Assembly (NCBI GenBank): GCA_022113835.1
Contig: JAILWY010000015.1
Location: 3,296,001-3,360,000, forward strand
Length of the DNA: 64,000 bases
Reading direction: 5' to 3'
Source: Atopsyche davidsoni
Taxonomy: Eukaryota; Arthropoda; Insecta; Trichoptera; Hydrobiosidae
Shown piece by piece: positions 23,870 to 35,735 of this stretch. A program made the position numbers and the translations under genes. The notes under the pieces are model-generated. The model did not search any database. It saw nothing but the letters and a program-made list of their open reading frames with translations, and had not been told where the DNA came from. How positions within the stretch are numbered: the stretch's first letter is position 1; every line of letters starts with the position of its first letter.

Positions 23870-24290
23870 CGGGTGTATTTAAGGCAATCCTGGCGGCTCA
23901 ACGGCATGAAATTAGCTCCCCTCGAAATCCGAAATTTAAAACGATAATCTTCGAATCGGCGATAAAAAGTTATCAGGGTTGCATAACGGGCGATCGGCTC
24001 GATATAACGGCCGTTGCCGGCGGGGGCTATCGCAGTGCTGGGATCTCTCTCCCGGGAAAGCGGCCGGGCGGACCGAATTCCAATACTGAATATCTGTGAC
24101 ATAGATTCCGCGATGATATATATCTCGTGTACCTCCTCGCCTCCTGCTGCCAGCCTGATACCCGCCTCGGGCTGTTGCCAGAATGTACGGAAGCGCACGA
24201 GATGTATTTTGATGGCCTTTATTGGGTTAGCTTGTGTGCTATGCACTCTGGGCTGGATCTCTTTCCTAGAAACAGCTGGACGACCTGAAT
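23870..24290. other. G+C-rich island holding the longest open frame
   Basis: A 181-codon minus-strand frame (23701-24246) overlaps a 107-codon plus-strand frame (24014-24337). The minus frame runs from this island into SINE copy C, so it is a composite rather than a gene. A short word (GAATTCCAAT) recurs near 24076 and 24288. Content is unrecognised. Confidence 0.35.
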
Positions 24291-24302
24291 TCCAATCATA
24301 TT

Positions 24303-24325
24303 CATATATATATATATATATATAT
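24303..24325. repeat. (TA)n microsatellite
   Basis: An uninterrupted TA run. The plus-strand frame ending here picks up a YIYIYIYY tail from it. Confidence 0.9.
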
Positions 24326-24349
24326 TATAATATTTAATATATATACATT

Positions 24350-24670
24350 AAAACTATTGGGAATAAATTTCAAGTGAAGTGACTACAGCAAAAAAGGTAA
24401 AGGACGTAAAATGTTAACGCGGAGCTATTTTCATATTTAAAACTTTAAAACAGCAAAAAAAATTCTCTGAAATTTTTAGTTAACTTAAAATTTTTAAACC
24501 GTTTGAAAGAAATGGCAAGTATTTTAAACGAAACCTTTAATCAGTCACTAACACAGGTTCCTGTTGAACAGGGATGATTTTTACTGTGCATAAAATACTA
24601 TAAGCGTATATTGATATGAACTATAAATAAAACATTTATATATGATTGATAAAACAAAATATTTATACTA
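24350..24670 (+). repeat. Dispersed repeat family, copy 1
   Basis: It starts at AAACTATTGGGAATAA and ends near ATAAAACAAAATATTTATAC. A second copy with the same order of blocks lies at 29408-29810: CAGCAAAAA, a TAGTTAACT-type segment, then TCCTGTTGAACAGGGATGAT. There is no coding content. It is probably a miniature or SINE-type element. Confidence 0.65.
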
Positions 24671-25079
24671 TATTATATTTACTGAGCAAAGATTGTGGCA
24701 CAGGGCCTCTGGCTGTTTTATTGACATTGTAATGGAAATGCAGAGATTCCGGATGGACTTAACTAGGGTATTTTTAGACATGGATCGATTCCAATATGTG
24801 AACAATCCCTTCAACACATAAAACGTTTCTTATGTCAACATAATTTAAATTAAATTACTTATTTAGTGATATCTTTTAACTTAATAAGTAGTCATCCGTT
24901 AATCTGTTTTCAAAAAAAATATCAAATTAGAATAATTATATTAAGGTCAACTTTTTAATTAATAACGGTGGGTTTCTAAGCCGGAAATATCCCAGCTAAA
25001 AGTATAAAACGACCAGAGAGCAGAATAAAAATAGCATACAAAATAAACGCAGAGTTCATTGGAGTTGGTTTTACCCGGA

Positions 25080-25400
25080 TTCAATACACACCAATAACTA
25101 AAACGATCGTTACAGGCAGCCGGGGAGGTCCACAGGTTCGATTCCCCGCAGGCGCTCGGTCCTATTAGGTTCCGGGGCGGCAGAAGCACGCAATGATCGC
25201 CGCTCGCCAACGGCCCGTGAAATGTAACGGCAAACTGATTGAATTGACGCCCATATCGGCGGGAAGGAGACGCCTGCACGCGCCAGAGCGAGAGGCAACG
25301 CGTCCAGGGCGACACGCGGGGGTGGGAGGCTCAGATTTTACAATTTGGAATTATTCAACATTAGGGGATGTCTTGCACCCCGCGAGTGCGCGTTTCAGGT
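25080..25400. other. G+C-rich stretch with a pol III B box
   Basis: GGTTCGATTCC (25135-25145) is a perfect B box between the paired arms CGGGGA/TCCCCG (25121-25148). No good A box is visible at tRNA spacing, so it may be the end of a tRNA-derived SINE. Frames of 62-118 codons on both strands overlap here and are unrecognised. Confidence 0.35.
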
Positions 25401-26620
25401 ACCTGAGAGGTTTTTTTTTTTTCAAAATCGATAAAAGTACAAAAAAAAAAAAACAGAATCAACGCTTACGGTGGCACGAGTACTCAGTTGCACACAAACT
25501 TGCCTGTAAAAATTGGTCAATGTTAAAAAAATAAACGCGGATAAAAAAAAACGTAAAGCATTTCGAAAAATTGGGTAAAATTATATATATTTTTGTAAGC
25601 CTCGGCCTCAAATTAGGGTAAAACTCCGGCCAATCAAAGAAAGTCCCGGAATAAAAAAAGTACGCGAAAGAAGAGAAAACATCAAAAAAAAAATCCAAAA
25701 ACAAAGAAGCGGAGCCGGTTTTTAAATTCCCCTAAATACATCAAAAAGGGAAATTTTGTCTGAAGGCTAATCAAGCTTTGACTGTAAAAAAATATATTTT
25801 ATAAATATTGCGTTTATCGTGTCTTTTATTACGGATTTGACTTTTAAAATAAATTACTTTTCTTATTCAATCTATTGTGCCTAAGAAAACCCGTCGTAAC
25901 ATTGAAATTATTACAAATTAAATTAATAAAATATATTTTTGGTAATATTTCACTTTAACTGCAGTTTACATATCACTTGCTTAAAACGTGCTTAAATAAT
26001 ATTATTCAGATTGTGTCACTCGAAATATGTATTAAAAATAAGTTGTATTACGAATTATCCAGTTCTTGCTGTTAACAGGATATAAACTTAATATTTAAAA
26101 AAAAAAAAATTGCTTTTCAAGTCTTTTCTATGTTAAAAAAACTAAAATTAAATATAAAGAAAGTCACATTTATTCAATACAAATATATTCAGTTATGTCT
26201 TTCACAAGAAATCGTTAGAAGGATGGACGCTTAAAATACAATTTTGCAGACTTAATACTCGCTTTAAGGGTGACGTGGGGGTAGGCTGGGGGTGGAAGCG
26301 ATGAAAATTATGGAGATAAGGGTGAAGAGAGACAGATCGACGCTCCGATCCAAGAAGACGGTGGTCTGGTAATAGAACCCTGAAGACCGCCTATACTTCC
26401 TATTTTGAAGCAAGAGTTTTCGCCATGAATATTTCCTTTTGAACATTTTATGGTCAAAAAGACTTTATCATAAAAGTATAACACAATTTTAGTCTCGTTT
26501 CCTCACAATATTGTTATCAATACGAATGACTTTATCTTTTTTGGAATTTGAACAAACAATCATTAAATTAAGATGAACATAAAAAAATTATGACACCTTC
26601 ATTTTTATACAAAAGCACAA
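25401..26620. other. A+T-rich non-coding DNA
   Basis: Several A and T runs. A G-rich segment (about 26268-26294) has three G-runs, one short of a quadruplex motif. No gene. Confidence 0.4.
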
Positions 26621-26628
26621 AATTCTGC

Positions 26629-26653
26629 CTGAAGACGCTCTTCAAGGGCGAAT
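26629..26653 (+). ncRNA. Hammerhead-like ribozyme core
   Basis: CTGAAGA is followed by stem II (CGCTC, loop TTCAA, GGGCG) and then AAT. It fits CUGANGA-stem II-GAAA except for the last base. It is isolated, and helices I and III are not obvious. It is possibly a retroelement remnant. Confidence 0.3.
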
Positions 26654-26835
26654 GCCCCCACAAACAAAATTGATAGTAATCTCCTAGCCAATTTGCGATT
26701 TATATTTGATGTTTAAATATGGAGTGATCCAAATCAAACCAGTCTCTTTTAACTGAACACGATTAATTTTGTAACAATTTTTTTATTTAAGAATAATGGA
26801 GTACAGTTGAAAAAGTAATATTGGTTCAAGACAAA

Positions 26836-26900
26836 CATATGTTCAGTAAAACGGTCACCAACCTTATCTCAGGAGAGGCACTTGGAGAAGAAGGCGACGA
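26836..26900 (+). repeat. LINE/SINE 3' tail, isolated copy
   Basis: It reads ATGTTCAGTAAAACGGTCAC, then the ACCTTATCTCAGGAGAGGCA block, then GAGAAGAAGG. This matches the tails at 32590-32650, 41573-41632 and 58970-59025. No body sequence precedes it, as expected of a strongly 5'-truncated insertion. Confidence 0.6.
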
Positions 26901-29405
26901 CAAGTAAAAATTGTAACAAATAAAAAAATAAGTATTGCCAAAGACGTGGATTAAAAAAATTAGTATTGGTACGTTCGCAGAAGAGCACACAGACTAGACA
27001 TCCAGGACTATGGGCGGTTGTGGAAAACGACTATGACAGAATGAGGAAAGAACCGATGCGATGTCCTCGTTTTGGATAGAAGCGGGGAAATTAAATGGTG
27101 GGATTTGCGGTTTGGACTATCTACCAAGGCACGTGATTGGCTGGTTTAGAATTTTTGTTTAATGTAAATACTTTTTTTAGATTTTAATTTTTTTTACAAA
27201 ATTTTTCAAAAGCTGTCTATTTTTTGAAACTACTCAAATACAAGGCATCATAAAATTCTTCATTGGACTACTTCGATAATAAAAATGGATGTTGGTCATA
27301 TATTTAAATTGCTGATTCATCGTTTTCTCCAAAGACAGGCAGGCGAGTGAGACGGAGAGGAGCCAGAGCGAGATGCCTGCCGTGACGTCAGAGGATTTCC
27401 AATGTTTACATGAGTCTAGAGACATGCTTTATTTTTATTTTATTCAAGAGATAGCTGATACGGACGAACGCATATTTACATATCAGCAATGTATATTTCC
27501 ATAGTATACAGTAAAGTATATTTGTATGAAGTAAACAAACCATAAAGTAATACAAAATACAGTGAGTATATTGACATGGGAAAGCCAGTTAAAATGACTA
27601 GCAAAATTTTTGATGCTAATGCATTCACACGGGTTTTCGATGTGTATTTTTTTTCCGATCTGTCCAATTTAATCAATTATTTGTTTGCAGCATCTGTTAT
27701 ATTTTAATGTGATAGATACATTTGTATTTATTTAATAAATAGATATCAGTGAATAAATAATTTGATTGAAAGTCCAATCCTTGTAACGTAAAAAAAAAGC
27801 TTGGTTACTATTTTTGTTGATAAGCAACTAATTGAATGATTTATTCAGTCCTTAGAAATAATACAAAATTATATGTAAAATAACATATTTAAGTTGTTTT
27901 GTATCAAATTTCTACAGAATATTAAAAAAATAAAATTATGTCATATTTAATATTAGATAAATTAATATATTTCTTTGCTAACATTCTTACGAAAAAAAAA
28001 TGTACATACAGTACAAGCTAATTATTATAGATGTCCAACATTAAATAGTATAGGAGCATGACAATTAATAATTATGCGAATCGCTAAAACATTTCAAGGT
28101 TTCAATATAATAAATCAATTGAAGTACAAAAAAGTATGTTTTAGTAAAAGGTTTTAAAAAGATCCAAATCATGTTTTTAAAATTCAAGTAAAATCAAGAA
28201 GAATATTTTAATATTAAAAAATATATATGCCTGTAAAATAAATGGTAATTTTACTACTGTGGATAAAGTTTATTTTATTTCAGGTAATTTTTTGCGTTCC
28301 TACACTCAAAACACTTTTAAAGTAGCAGGGGACTCAAATTCGGCGAGAGGTTTAAGATTAAAGTATAAAAAAAAATGTTTTAAGCTCCAGCATTCAAGTT
28401 TTTACGTGGAAAATCAATTCACATCTCAAGGGAGCAGGTACTAGCGGGGGGTATGTCTATAATAAGAAACTATCTCGCCTTGGAAACAATGGGACAATCG
28501 GAAAAGATGGCCTGGCGAGGAGGGACAGTAAAAACGTAAATGGCCGTGGAGATTCGCGTGTAAAAGTATAGAAGCCGACAGGCCAGCTGAAGGGGTGTGG
28601 GGATTTGAAATCCTGAATAGTATTAGAGGTGGACGTTACCAAGTCTGAATCTAGCTCTAGGCTGTCCTCATTTAAAACAAGGATTTGATACAAAATAATA
28701 TTTACGAAAAACTTTCATTCCTAATTCAGCATTTCTAAGATAACAATATTCATTATTACTTATATCTATTAACGCGATTCGTTTTGCCAACATGTTAACT
28801 TGGCTCTGCATGAAGATGCCAAATATAAAGGAATTAAATCTATCAAATACTTTCTGTCAAAAATATTGAAAAAACATGTATCAATGTTATGGAAATGAAT
28901 CTCACTTTAGCAACTCAATATAATTTTTAATATCTCCTGGTTAATAAATCCCGATAAAAACCTGTAAATAAAAAATATATATAATAGAAACAAGAATAAT
29001 AAATATTATTAAGTAAGATAAAATATGTAAAATGCTAAGTATTTCAGAATTGTCGCGAATTAAGTCAAGACTTTTATGCTATAAATAGCAATAGGAGAAT
29101 TCAAAAATACAATGTTTTTGTAAAAATTCAATCGAGTAATGTGTATGAAAAATTGAAAAAAAAATTAAGTTACACTGCGCCAAAGAAATGATAATGAATT
29201 AATTGACAAAAAGAAAAGCTCCCTTTCTAAAAACATAAAAAAGAATAAAGCGAAAATCCCGGTCTTAAGAGCTCTCTCACTTCTGAATAATTAGCAAAAC
29301 TCTAAGAAATCAATTACAGACAAATCAAATTAGAAAGGAGAATCAAATAATTGGATTTGTAAGTAAAATTTGAATCAGTAATGTAATTACTTGTTCGGCT
29401 TCATT
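26901..29405. other. A+T-rich non-coding DNA
   Basis: A G+C patch at about 27330-27420 contains a CRE word (TGACGTCA, 27383-27390). No gene recognised. Confidence 0.4.
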
Positions 29406-29407
29406 AG

Positions 29408-29810
29408 GTAAACTATTGGGAATAAGTTTCACGTAAAGTAACCCTACAGACCAAAAAAAACCTAAAGGGCGTAAGGTCACCGTGGAGTTATTTTTATATT
29501 TTTAAATTTTACACAGCAAAAATATTATTTAAATTTTTATGACACTTCTAGGTAACTGAAAATATTTAAGACCTATAACGTTTACAAAAGTGGCATGAGA
29601 TTGACAACACTAAATGAAAAAGGTTCCATGCAAACAAATGTATAGTATATTATTATAAAGGTTGGAATAAGAGGGAGTGTAAGAATTTTTTTTTGATTAG
29701 TCACTTACATTGTTTCCTGTTGAACAGGGATGATAAAAAATTTGCGTATAGTATATGACTCAATATTAAACTATAAGATATGATGAATAAAACAAAAAAA
29801 TATATACACA
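29408..29810 (+). repeat. Dispersed repeat family, copy 2
   Basis: Collinear with 24350-24670 but longer in the middle. It shares AAACTATTGGGAATAA at the start, TCCTGTTGAACAGGGATGAT internally and a GATGAATAAAACAAA-like end. Confidence 0.65.
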
Positions 29811-30879
29811 TCAAAATAACTTTTTATTGTGATTGTGTTGGTTAATTTAACAGTTAAATAAGCTTTATGAAAAGTTAAAGGAATGTTTATAAAAATTACG
29901 TTGCCAGCGTGTCTATGTTAGATATTTTAACAAAAGTAAATCAACATCATCATACATTTTACAAACATATATAACACAAAGGGAATGATCTAAAAAGAGG
30001 AATCCAATTCACGATTCAAATGGTAAATAATTATTGAATAACACACAATAAGCAAGCACTGTCTTGAGATATGTTACTAAATATTGACTTAAATTTCGGC
30101 GGGCGGTTTCTCCCCCGAAATGCAAATTCCCTACGTTTGGAGTGTTCCAACTTTGGAAGTCAATTTTGTTTCAGTACACATCTTTCAAGATGTGGTTAAA
30201 AAGGGTCCTGACTTCCGGGAGAGCGTCTTTCGGCTCCGCGCCATGATACATTATCCTCAGACCACACAATGTGCCAGAACTTCAGCGCTCTAATTGAAAA
30301 TTCCAATTTCCAAGTTATGCCGGATGCCTTACCAAAATTTTCCAGCCAACTTTGGATATTATATAATACATAATAGTTTGTGGCCCACTCCATTTTCATC
30401 GTAGTGAATTTATTTATAGCTTGAAAAATAATCATCGGCTCTATATATATATGTGAGTTTTACAAAGCATTTGGTTTGGGGATGACGATATTGTTCATCG
30501 AGAATATATTTAACGGATAAGACAGTTTCTTTCAGTTCTTGGTTATATTCATTTTAATGTCGTTTTATGAAGTCAAATCATTTTTACGCCTTTAAAGTCA
30601 TACCAATGTCGTGAAGATTTATTTCAATGTAGAATGGAAATAATTACAAAAGATTTTTATGTTTTACCTTTGTTTGTGCATTTTTATAATAATAATATAA
30701 ATTATGTGTAAAAATAAATATTAGAGTTAATCTTTGGCGAAGAACGTCTGCGATAAATAATTAAAGTGAGGTTAATTATAGAAAGTACGCAGAATATTTT
30801 GATGTGATAATGAGCGTTAAAGTTTTTAAAATTAGTAATATAAAAAAAATCACCTAGTTTAGAGCTAATTAGCGATTCC
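29811..30879. other. A+T-rich non-coding DNA
   Basis: No gene recognised. A more balanced patch (about 30085-30400) carries a 79-codon minus-strand frame with no family features. Confidence 0.35.
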
Positions 30880-31130
30880 CGGCAACCAGAGGCACACGCG
30901 CGCGGGGGCGCTGGTGAAATATTTCCACACAAACCGCGCGTCCCAAATCGCACTAAATTAAACCCGTCTTAATTACGCGTTGTGTACGAGACTGGCGACG
31001 TCTCGCTCTGGCGCACGGCGCGCGCGCGGCCCTCTCGCTCTCGCGCGCCACATAATTAAATGCTCTCGTCGTTTATGCGCGGATTTACCGCAGTACGAAC
31101 TCCCGCCGCGGCCTTATGCTCGCCTGCTAG
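30880..31130. promoter_or_regulatory. CpG-dense island
   Basis: Runs of alternating CG (CACACGCGCGCGGGGGCGC and GGCGCGCGCGCGGCC) and CT-rich blocks stand out in A+T-rich DNA. The plus-strand frame at 30980-31309 (109 codons) continues into the tandem array and is probably not coding. The island may be a promoter or an enhancer; no TATA-initiator pair was found. Confidence 0.35.
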
Positions 31131-31139
31131 TTTGGTTTG

Positions 31140-31735
31140 GTTTAATAAGAAATATCGCACCGGTTAGGAGGTATATCGTCTTACACACCCACTGTGCCCC
31201 TGTTATTAGATTATATCCATCAAACAATACTAAAAAACCATTTTTATCCGAATGCGAAATTTATTTATATACACTATTATCACCCTACAAGTTTGTGAGT
31301 TACAAATAATTTTTAATAGTTACTTCAAGGTTTAAAAATAAGTATCCCAGCGGTTAGGAGGTATCTCCCCTTACACACCCACTGTGCCCCTGTTATTAGA
31401 TTATATCCATCAAACAATACTAAAAAAACCATTTTTATACGAATTCGAAATTTATTTATATACACTATTATCACCATACAAGTTTGTGAGTTACAAATAT
31501 TGTTCAATAGTTCTTTCAAGGTTTAAAAATAAGTATCCCAGCGGTTAGGAGGTATCTCCCCTCACACACCCACTGTGCCCCTGTTATTAGATTATATTCA
31601 TCAAACACAACTAAAAAACCATTTTAATCCGAATGCACTTTAGTATTAAATTTATTTATACCATATACACTATTATCAGCCTACAAGTTTGTCAGTAACA
31701 AATAATTTTTCATAGTTACTTCAAGGTAAGTTATC
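31140..31735. repeat. Tandem repeat, three copies of a 190-191 bp unit
   Basis: CGGTTAGGAGGTAT recurs with its TATC start at 31153, 31343 and 31534. Each unit continues through CACACCCACTGTGCCCCTGT to GTTACTTCAAGG-like ends. The copies are highly similar, so this array is younger than the one at 3610-4400. Confidence 0.9.
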
Positions 31736-32229
31736 ACAAACAATTAGTAGTTTATGAAATGTAATGAGAAGATGTTTTCATTATATATATAAACCAATTT
31801 GATTTGAGAAAAATGTTTACCGCTATAATCCTAAAGAAAATGTCGCTTTATTCTGATACAAGTCGTAATACATAAGAAATGTAGTGATTACATAAAATGC
31901 AAGGATTATTACAAACTATACAGAATTATGGGTGGGAATCAATTTTTTATATAAAATAAACAAGACGAATCGTTGAGACTGCTCTTTATCGAAGCATTTT
32001 GTTATGTCACAGTCGATATTAACGCGATATTCATGGCGAAAAATTTCCACTTAACCAAGTGGACGGCTGTAGCTGTGGAGGACGATTCTGGTTCAGTGAC
32101 CCGTTATGGTCGCAATCCTCAGTCAGGAGAAAGAGCTCAAAATAACTGGATTAGCATTTTGTATGCATGTTATTTTTAACCCGGTCGAATTAAAAATACT
32201 TACACAATTCAAAGAGTTGCGATTAATTT
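31736..32229. other. A+T-rich spacer
   Basis: A 68-codon frame (31973-32179) is unrecognised. Nothing else is seen. Confidence 0.4.
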
Positions 32230-32650
32230 CATAATTAATAATAAAAATACAGTTAAAGCCTTCTAGCTCTCCTTATTCTGAAGGTTGTTCATGGCTGCCA
32301 TTCTGTACTATATGCGTATGTAAAGGATCGGTAATGGGGAAGTGGAGTTAGAATGATCAATGAGGAATGTGTTCTGGACATACTTTGTAGGGAGTGAGGA
32401 TCCTGCTTCAGTTTCTGCAGCCTGCTGCAGAAGGAATATCAGATCTAAAAGCCAGAGCTTTGTAAGGAAAATATTGTATAATAATTCTATTAAGCAGCAG
32501 CAATACGTGGACCTATCATTTGAATATATAACTGCGGTGTTGAAGGACCCAGAAACATACTACACTATTATCCCTAGGAAAACCATGAACAGACATAAAG
32601 ACATGTTCAGTACGATGGTCACCAACCTTATCTGTGAAGAAAATACTTTT
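32230..32650 (+). repeat. SINE-like family, copy B (best preserved frame)
   Basis: It shares ATCAGATCTAAAAGCCAGAG-type body and the tail ATGTTCAGTACGATGGTCAC with copies A and C. A 109-codon frame (32360-32689) crosses it. Its block FEYITAVLKDPETYYTI resembles FECKTALLKNSDSLYSI in the array at 57345-58440. That may reflect an ancestral coding segment. The copy is non-autonomous. Confidence 0.65.
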
Positions 32651-34299
32651 AATGACTATCAAACGTTAACTAACAATAATATTGCATAATACAATTGTTT
32701 TTTTTATTGATAGCTTCATTTCATAAATTTAAAAAAAAATGATTTGGTTTTACGTTTGATTTGACGATTTTTATACAACTGCGTTATTTAAAAAAATATT
32801 TCAGTGTGCCAATGTACAAAGAGGACACAAAAGCATGAGACGGGGATGAGCTATCATAACAACGAGGGAAGAAATCATACCCCATTTAACAAAATTAAGT
32901 CCAGGAAACGACAGCACCGGGCCGGCCAGTTTATCTCCGTCAATGTCACAAATTAAAAAATATATATCCGCAAAACAAAAAGCAAAGAGGATAAAGTAAA
33001 AATATTAATGTACAGTTTGAAAAGCGTTGGGGCTTAGATAAAGAAAAAAAATAAAGATATTTTCTCTGCAAAAAATACTGCGGCTTACTATTTGTGACTA
33101 TCGTACAATTTTTATATTTAATGTTATTTTGGTGAAATAATGAAAGGCTGCATGTTTTAAGAAAGAGTTTTAAAAAAGAAATCTCCTATAAAGAAATGAA
33201 TATTACATTGTAGCTTGTGTATATTGTAAAAGCATTAAAATACTGATATATAAATTATAAAAAAAAATTATAATCTAATTCCATTTTATGAAATTCACAA
33301 ACAAAAACGGCTTGTCTTTGATCTTCTTATGTATAATAGCCATTTAAAAGTGTCCTTTAAATTGTAAACAGGTAAATTCAAAATATATCCCATTAGGAAT
33401 ACATTGAAAGTAAAATTTAGCTTTTATCTTTAAAAGTAGACGAAAAGTTACATCAAAATGATGTATCAACGACCCAAGAAGCATGACAGTAGAAAATTCA
33501 AAAGTATTAGGTTTATATAAGTGTATTAAAAACATATAAAACAAGTTGGCCTTTATTATTTATGTAATACTATTAAATTAAATCTTGTCAACAGACGAAA
33601 ACCCAAAAAATTTGAGAGATTCGCAAATCGCATTATTTTTTCGTAGTCTGTGCTGTACTGAATTTAATCATATTTAAATTGGATTACAGTTTGCCATTCC
33701 GCGGCATGGAGCATATTGTAAGCAATCTACGAAGCAGAGATATAAAAAAAAAATCACATAGATCATATTATAAAATACACGGCCAGCAGCCTGTACACAT
33801 TCAATACCAACAGATAATATTAGAAAACGTTTATTGCCATAACAATAAACATCTGAATCTTAAATGAATATACAAATCAATGAATGTGTATTGTTTATTA
33901 ATTTTGAAAATTAAGGTTTTTAATGCGTGTCTCTCGAGTATATACACTCTTGCATAATGAGATTGATGTACCACACATAAGTCTATTTAAAAGCCTTATT
34001 TTTTCTTTTGATAAGGTATATAGTTTTTATTTTGTTATTTATGTTTATATCAAAGGCAACACAAAATAAAATCCGCCGAGCTGCTAAACACGCTTCGGGT
34101 GTATTAAATAAAAATGAGCTTTTAGTCATTTGTTTATATACATTTTTAAGGAATGAAAAAAAAAAAAAAAGGGTATAAATATATTTATATGTACCTGTTA
34201 CAATGTGGACAAGCAGTATATTGAAAGAGCACACATTAACATGGGAGGTATCCGAAACTTGATAGTATTCCAAAAGCAAGTGTCTAAACAAAGTTACAA
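32651..34299. other. A+T-rich non-coding DNA
   Basis: No gene or element boundary seen. A 102-codon minus-strand frame (33983-34291) is A+T-driven and unrecognised. Confidence 0.4.
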
Positions 34300-34460
34300 A
34301 GCTCCCGAAGCAGAAAAGCTCGCAACCGAGTTAGTTTCGAGTCGGCGAGGTGGTCCACTCACTCGTGTGTGATTCCCGTTTGTTTTCACCTGCAACTAAG
34401 TTTGCATCCCCGAGGGACCCGAGCGCTACTTTGCGAAGGATCGCTGCTGAAAATAGTGCT
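34300..34460. other. Short G+C-richer patch
   Basis: CpG-containing DNA with a TCACCTGCA E-box-type word. It is unrecognised; a weak A-box-like word (GGCGAGGTGGTC) is present without a clear B box. Confidence 0.2.
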
Positions 34461-34666
34461 TATCAGTTATTTACGCACGAAATATACTTTTTTTTTGTTG
34501 GCTAGTATCGCTTTTTTTTCCTGAGAATAATAATACTTTAATTTACCCCGTCATTGTCCAGATGTTTGCACGCTTAGACTAAAAGAAAAACCTTTAAGTT
34601 TTAGGTTGTCCATTTTTCATGTTTTTGTATTAGGGGAACTTCGGAGACACATCAAGCAATACATAA

Positions 34667-34890
34667 ATTATTACTAATATGATTAGGCACATTAGTTCAT
34701 ATATAGAAGATGACTTAAAGAAATATCGTCGTGATTAGTGTGGGATCACGATGATATTTTTCTGAGAGTTTCTTTAAGTCATCTTCTATATATGAACTAA
34801 TGTGCCTAATCATATTAGTAATAATATAATAAACCCGTAATGGGTAATAAATACGCATCTGATTGACCAATCCGTAAAATAGATAACAAT
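34667..34890. mobile_element. Palindromic (fold-back) miniature element
   Basis: The left arm from 34667 (ATTATTACTAATATGATTAG onward) is mirrored by a right arm ending at 34825. The arms are about 65-75 bp, with a small central loop near the word TCACGATGAT. The right flank to about 34890 also matches the relative at 6945-7160. There is no coding capacity. Confidence 0.8.
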
Positions 34891-35385
34891 ACATAAATAT
34901 TTAAATTAATAATTCTAGTAGCATATACTTGCTTTACTGTGTTATGGAAGGTTGCTAACGTGGATTCTTAAATTAACAAAGTTATCATGATTTTAAAAAA
35001 TTCCTCGCAGCCAGAATAACACCAATAAACACAATCGTTTAAATATATCAATTAAGAAAGGATAAAAAAAAAGGTACTGGGACAATAAATATCGATGAGG
35101 AATAATTCCCTTCAACAGGGATATAAAATCTCAACAGTTCTTTGGGAATTGATTGTGTATGTTAATTCACGGGGAGGCTGTAGCTTCTGAAGGCCTTCGA
35201 TACAACAAGGGTACATTTGTAGGCATTACTAGTCCCCCAATGTTCCACGGCCTCGATACATCCCCTAGAATATAATAGGCAATGCCACAGCCCTGAAAGT
35301 ATGCCCACTTATGTATCTAACTTATTTGAACCCATTTAACATTAATTATTGTATTATCATCATCAAATATGTTTTTTTTAATATA

Positions 35386-35735
35386 CGGAAATACCCCGCT
35401 TTACGCGACCCCGTTTTTAAGAATGTGTATGAACATAATGTAGTCATTGACTTATCTTAACAATTAAAAACAGCGTTGGGTGTTATGAACGTATTTTACA
35501 AGAACGTAAAAGAAACGCTACCCAAAAGACAATAGATGTATTTTCAGTAAAAATAACATGTAATACTGCATAAAGTGTTCTTAGAATTAAAGTGATTGAT
35601 TCAAATGATTCGTATTTTTTTTGTATTAAGTTTTGACTATGTATGTATGTTTAATCGTAAACCCCGATATACGCGAATTTCACTTAACGCGATTTTTTCC
35701 GAAACGTATCTCTCGCGTAAAGCGGGGTATTACTG
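35386..35735. mobile_element. Tigger/pogo-like miniature inverted-repeat element
   Basis: Terminal inverted repeats CGGAAATACCCCGCTTTACG and (reverse of the right end) CAGTAATACCCCGCTTTACG flank 350 bp. A TA dinucleotide sits on each side as the target duplication. The CAGT-TACC-CG-TTTACG pattern with TA duplication is typical of the pogo/Tigger branch of Tc1/mariner. Subterminal CGCGA(A/T) repeats occur inside the right end. No transposase frame remains. Confidence 0.75.

Noticed and set aside
30980..31309. 109-codon frame starting in the CpG island
   Set aside because: It runs into the 190-bp tandem repeat and has no known domain; the arginine- and alanine-rich start follows from CpG composition.
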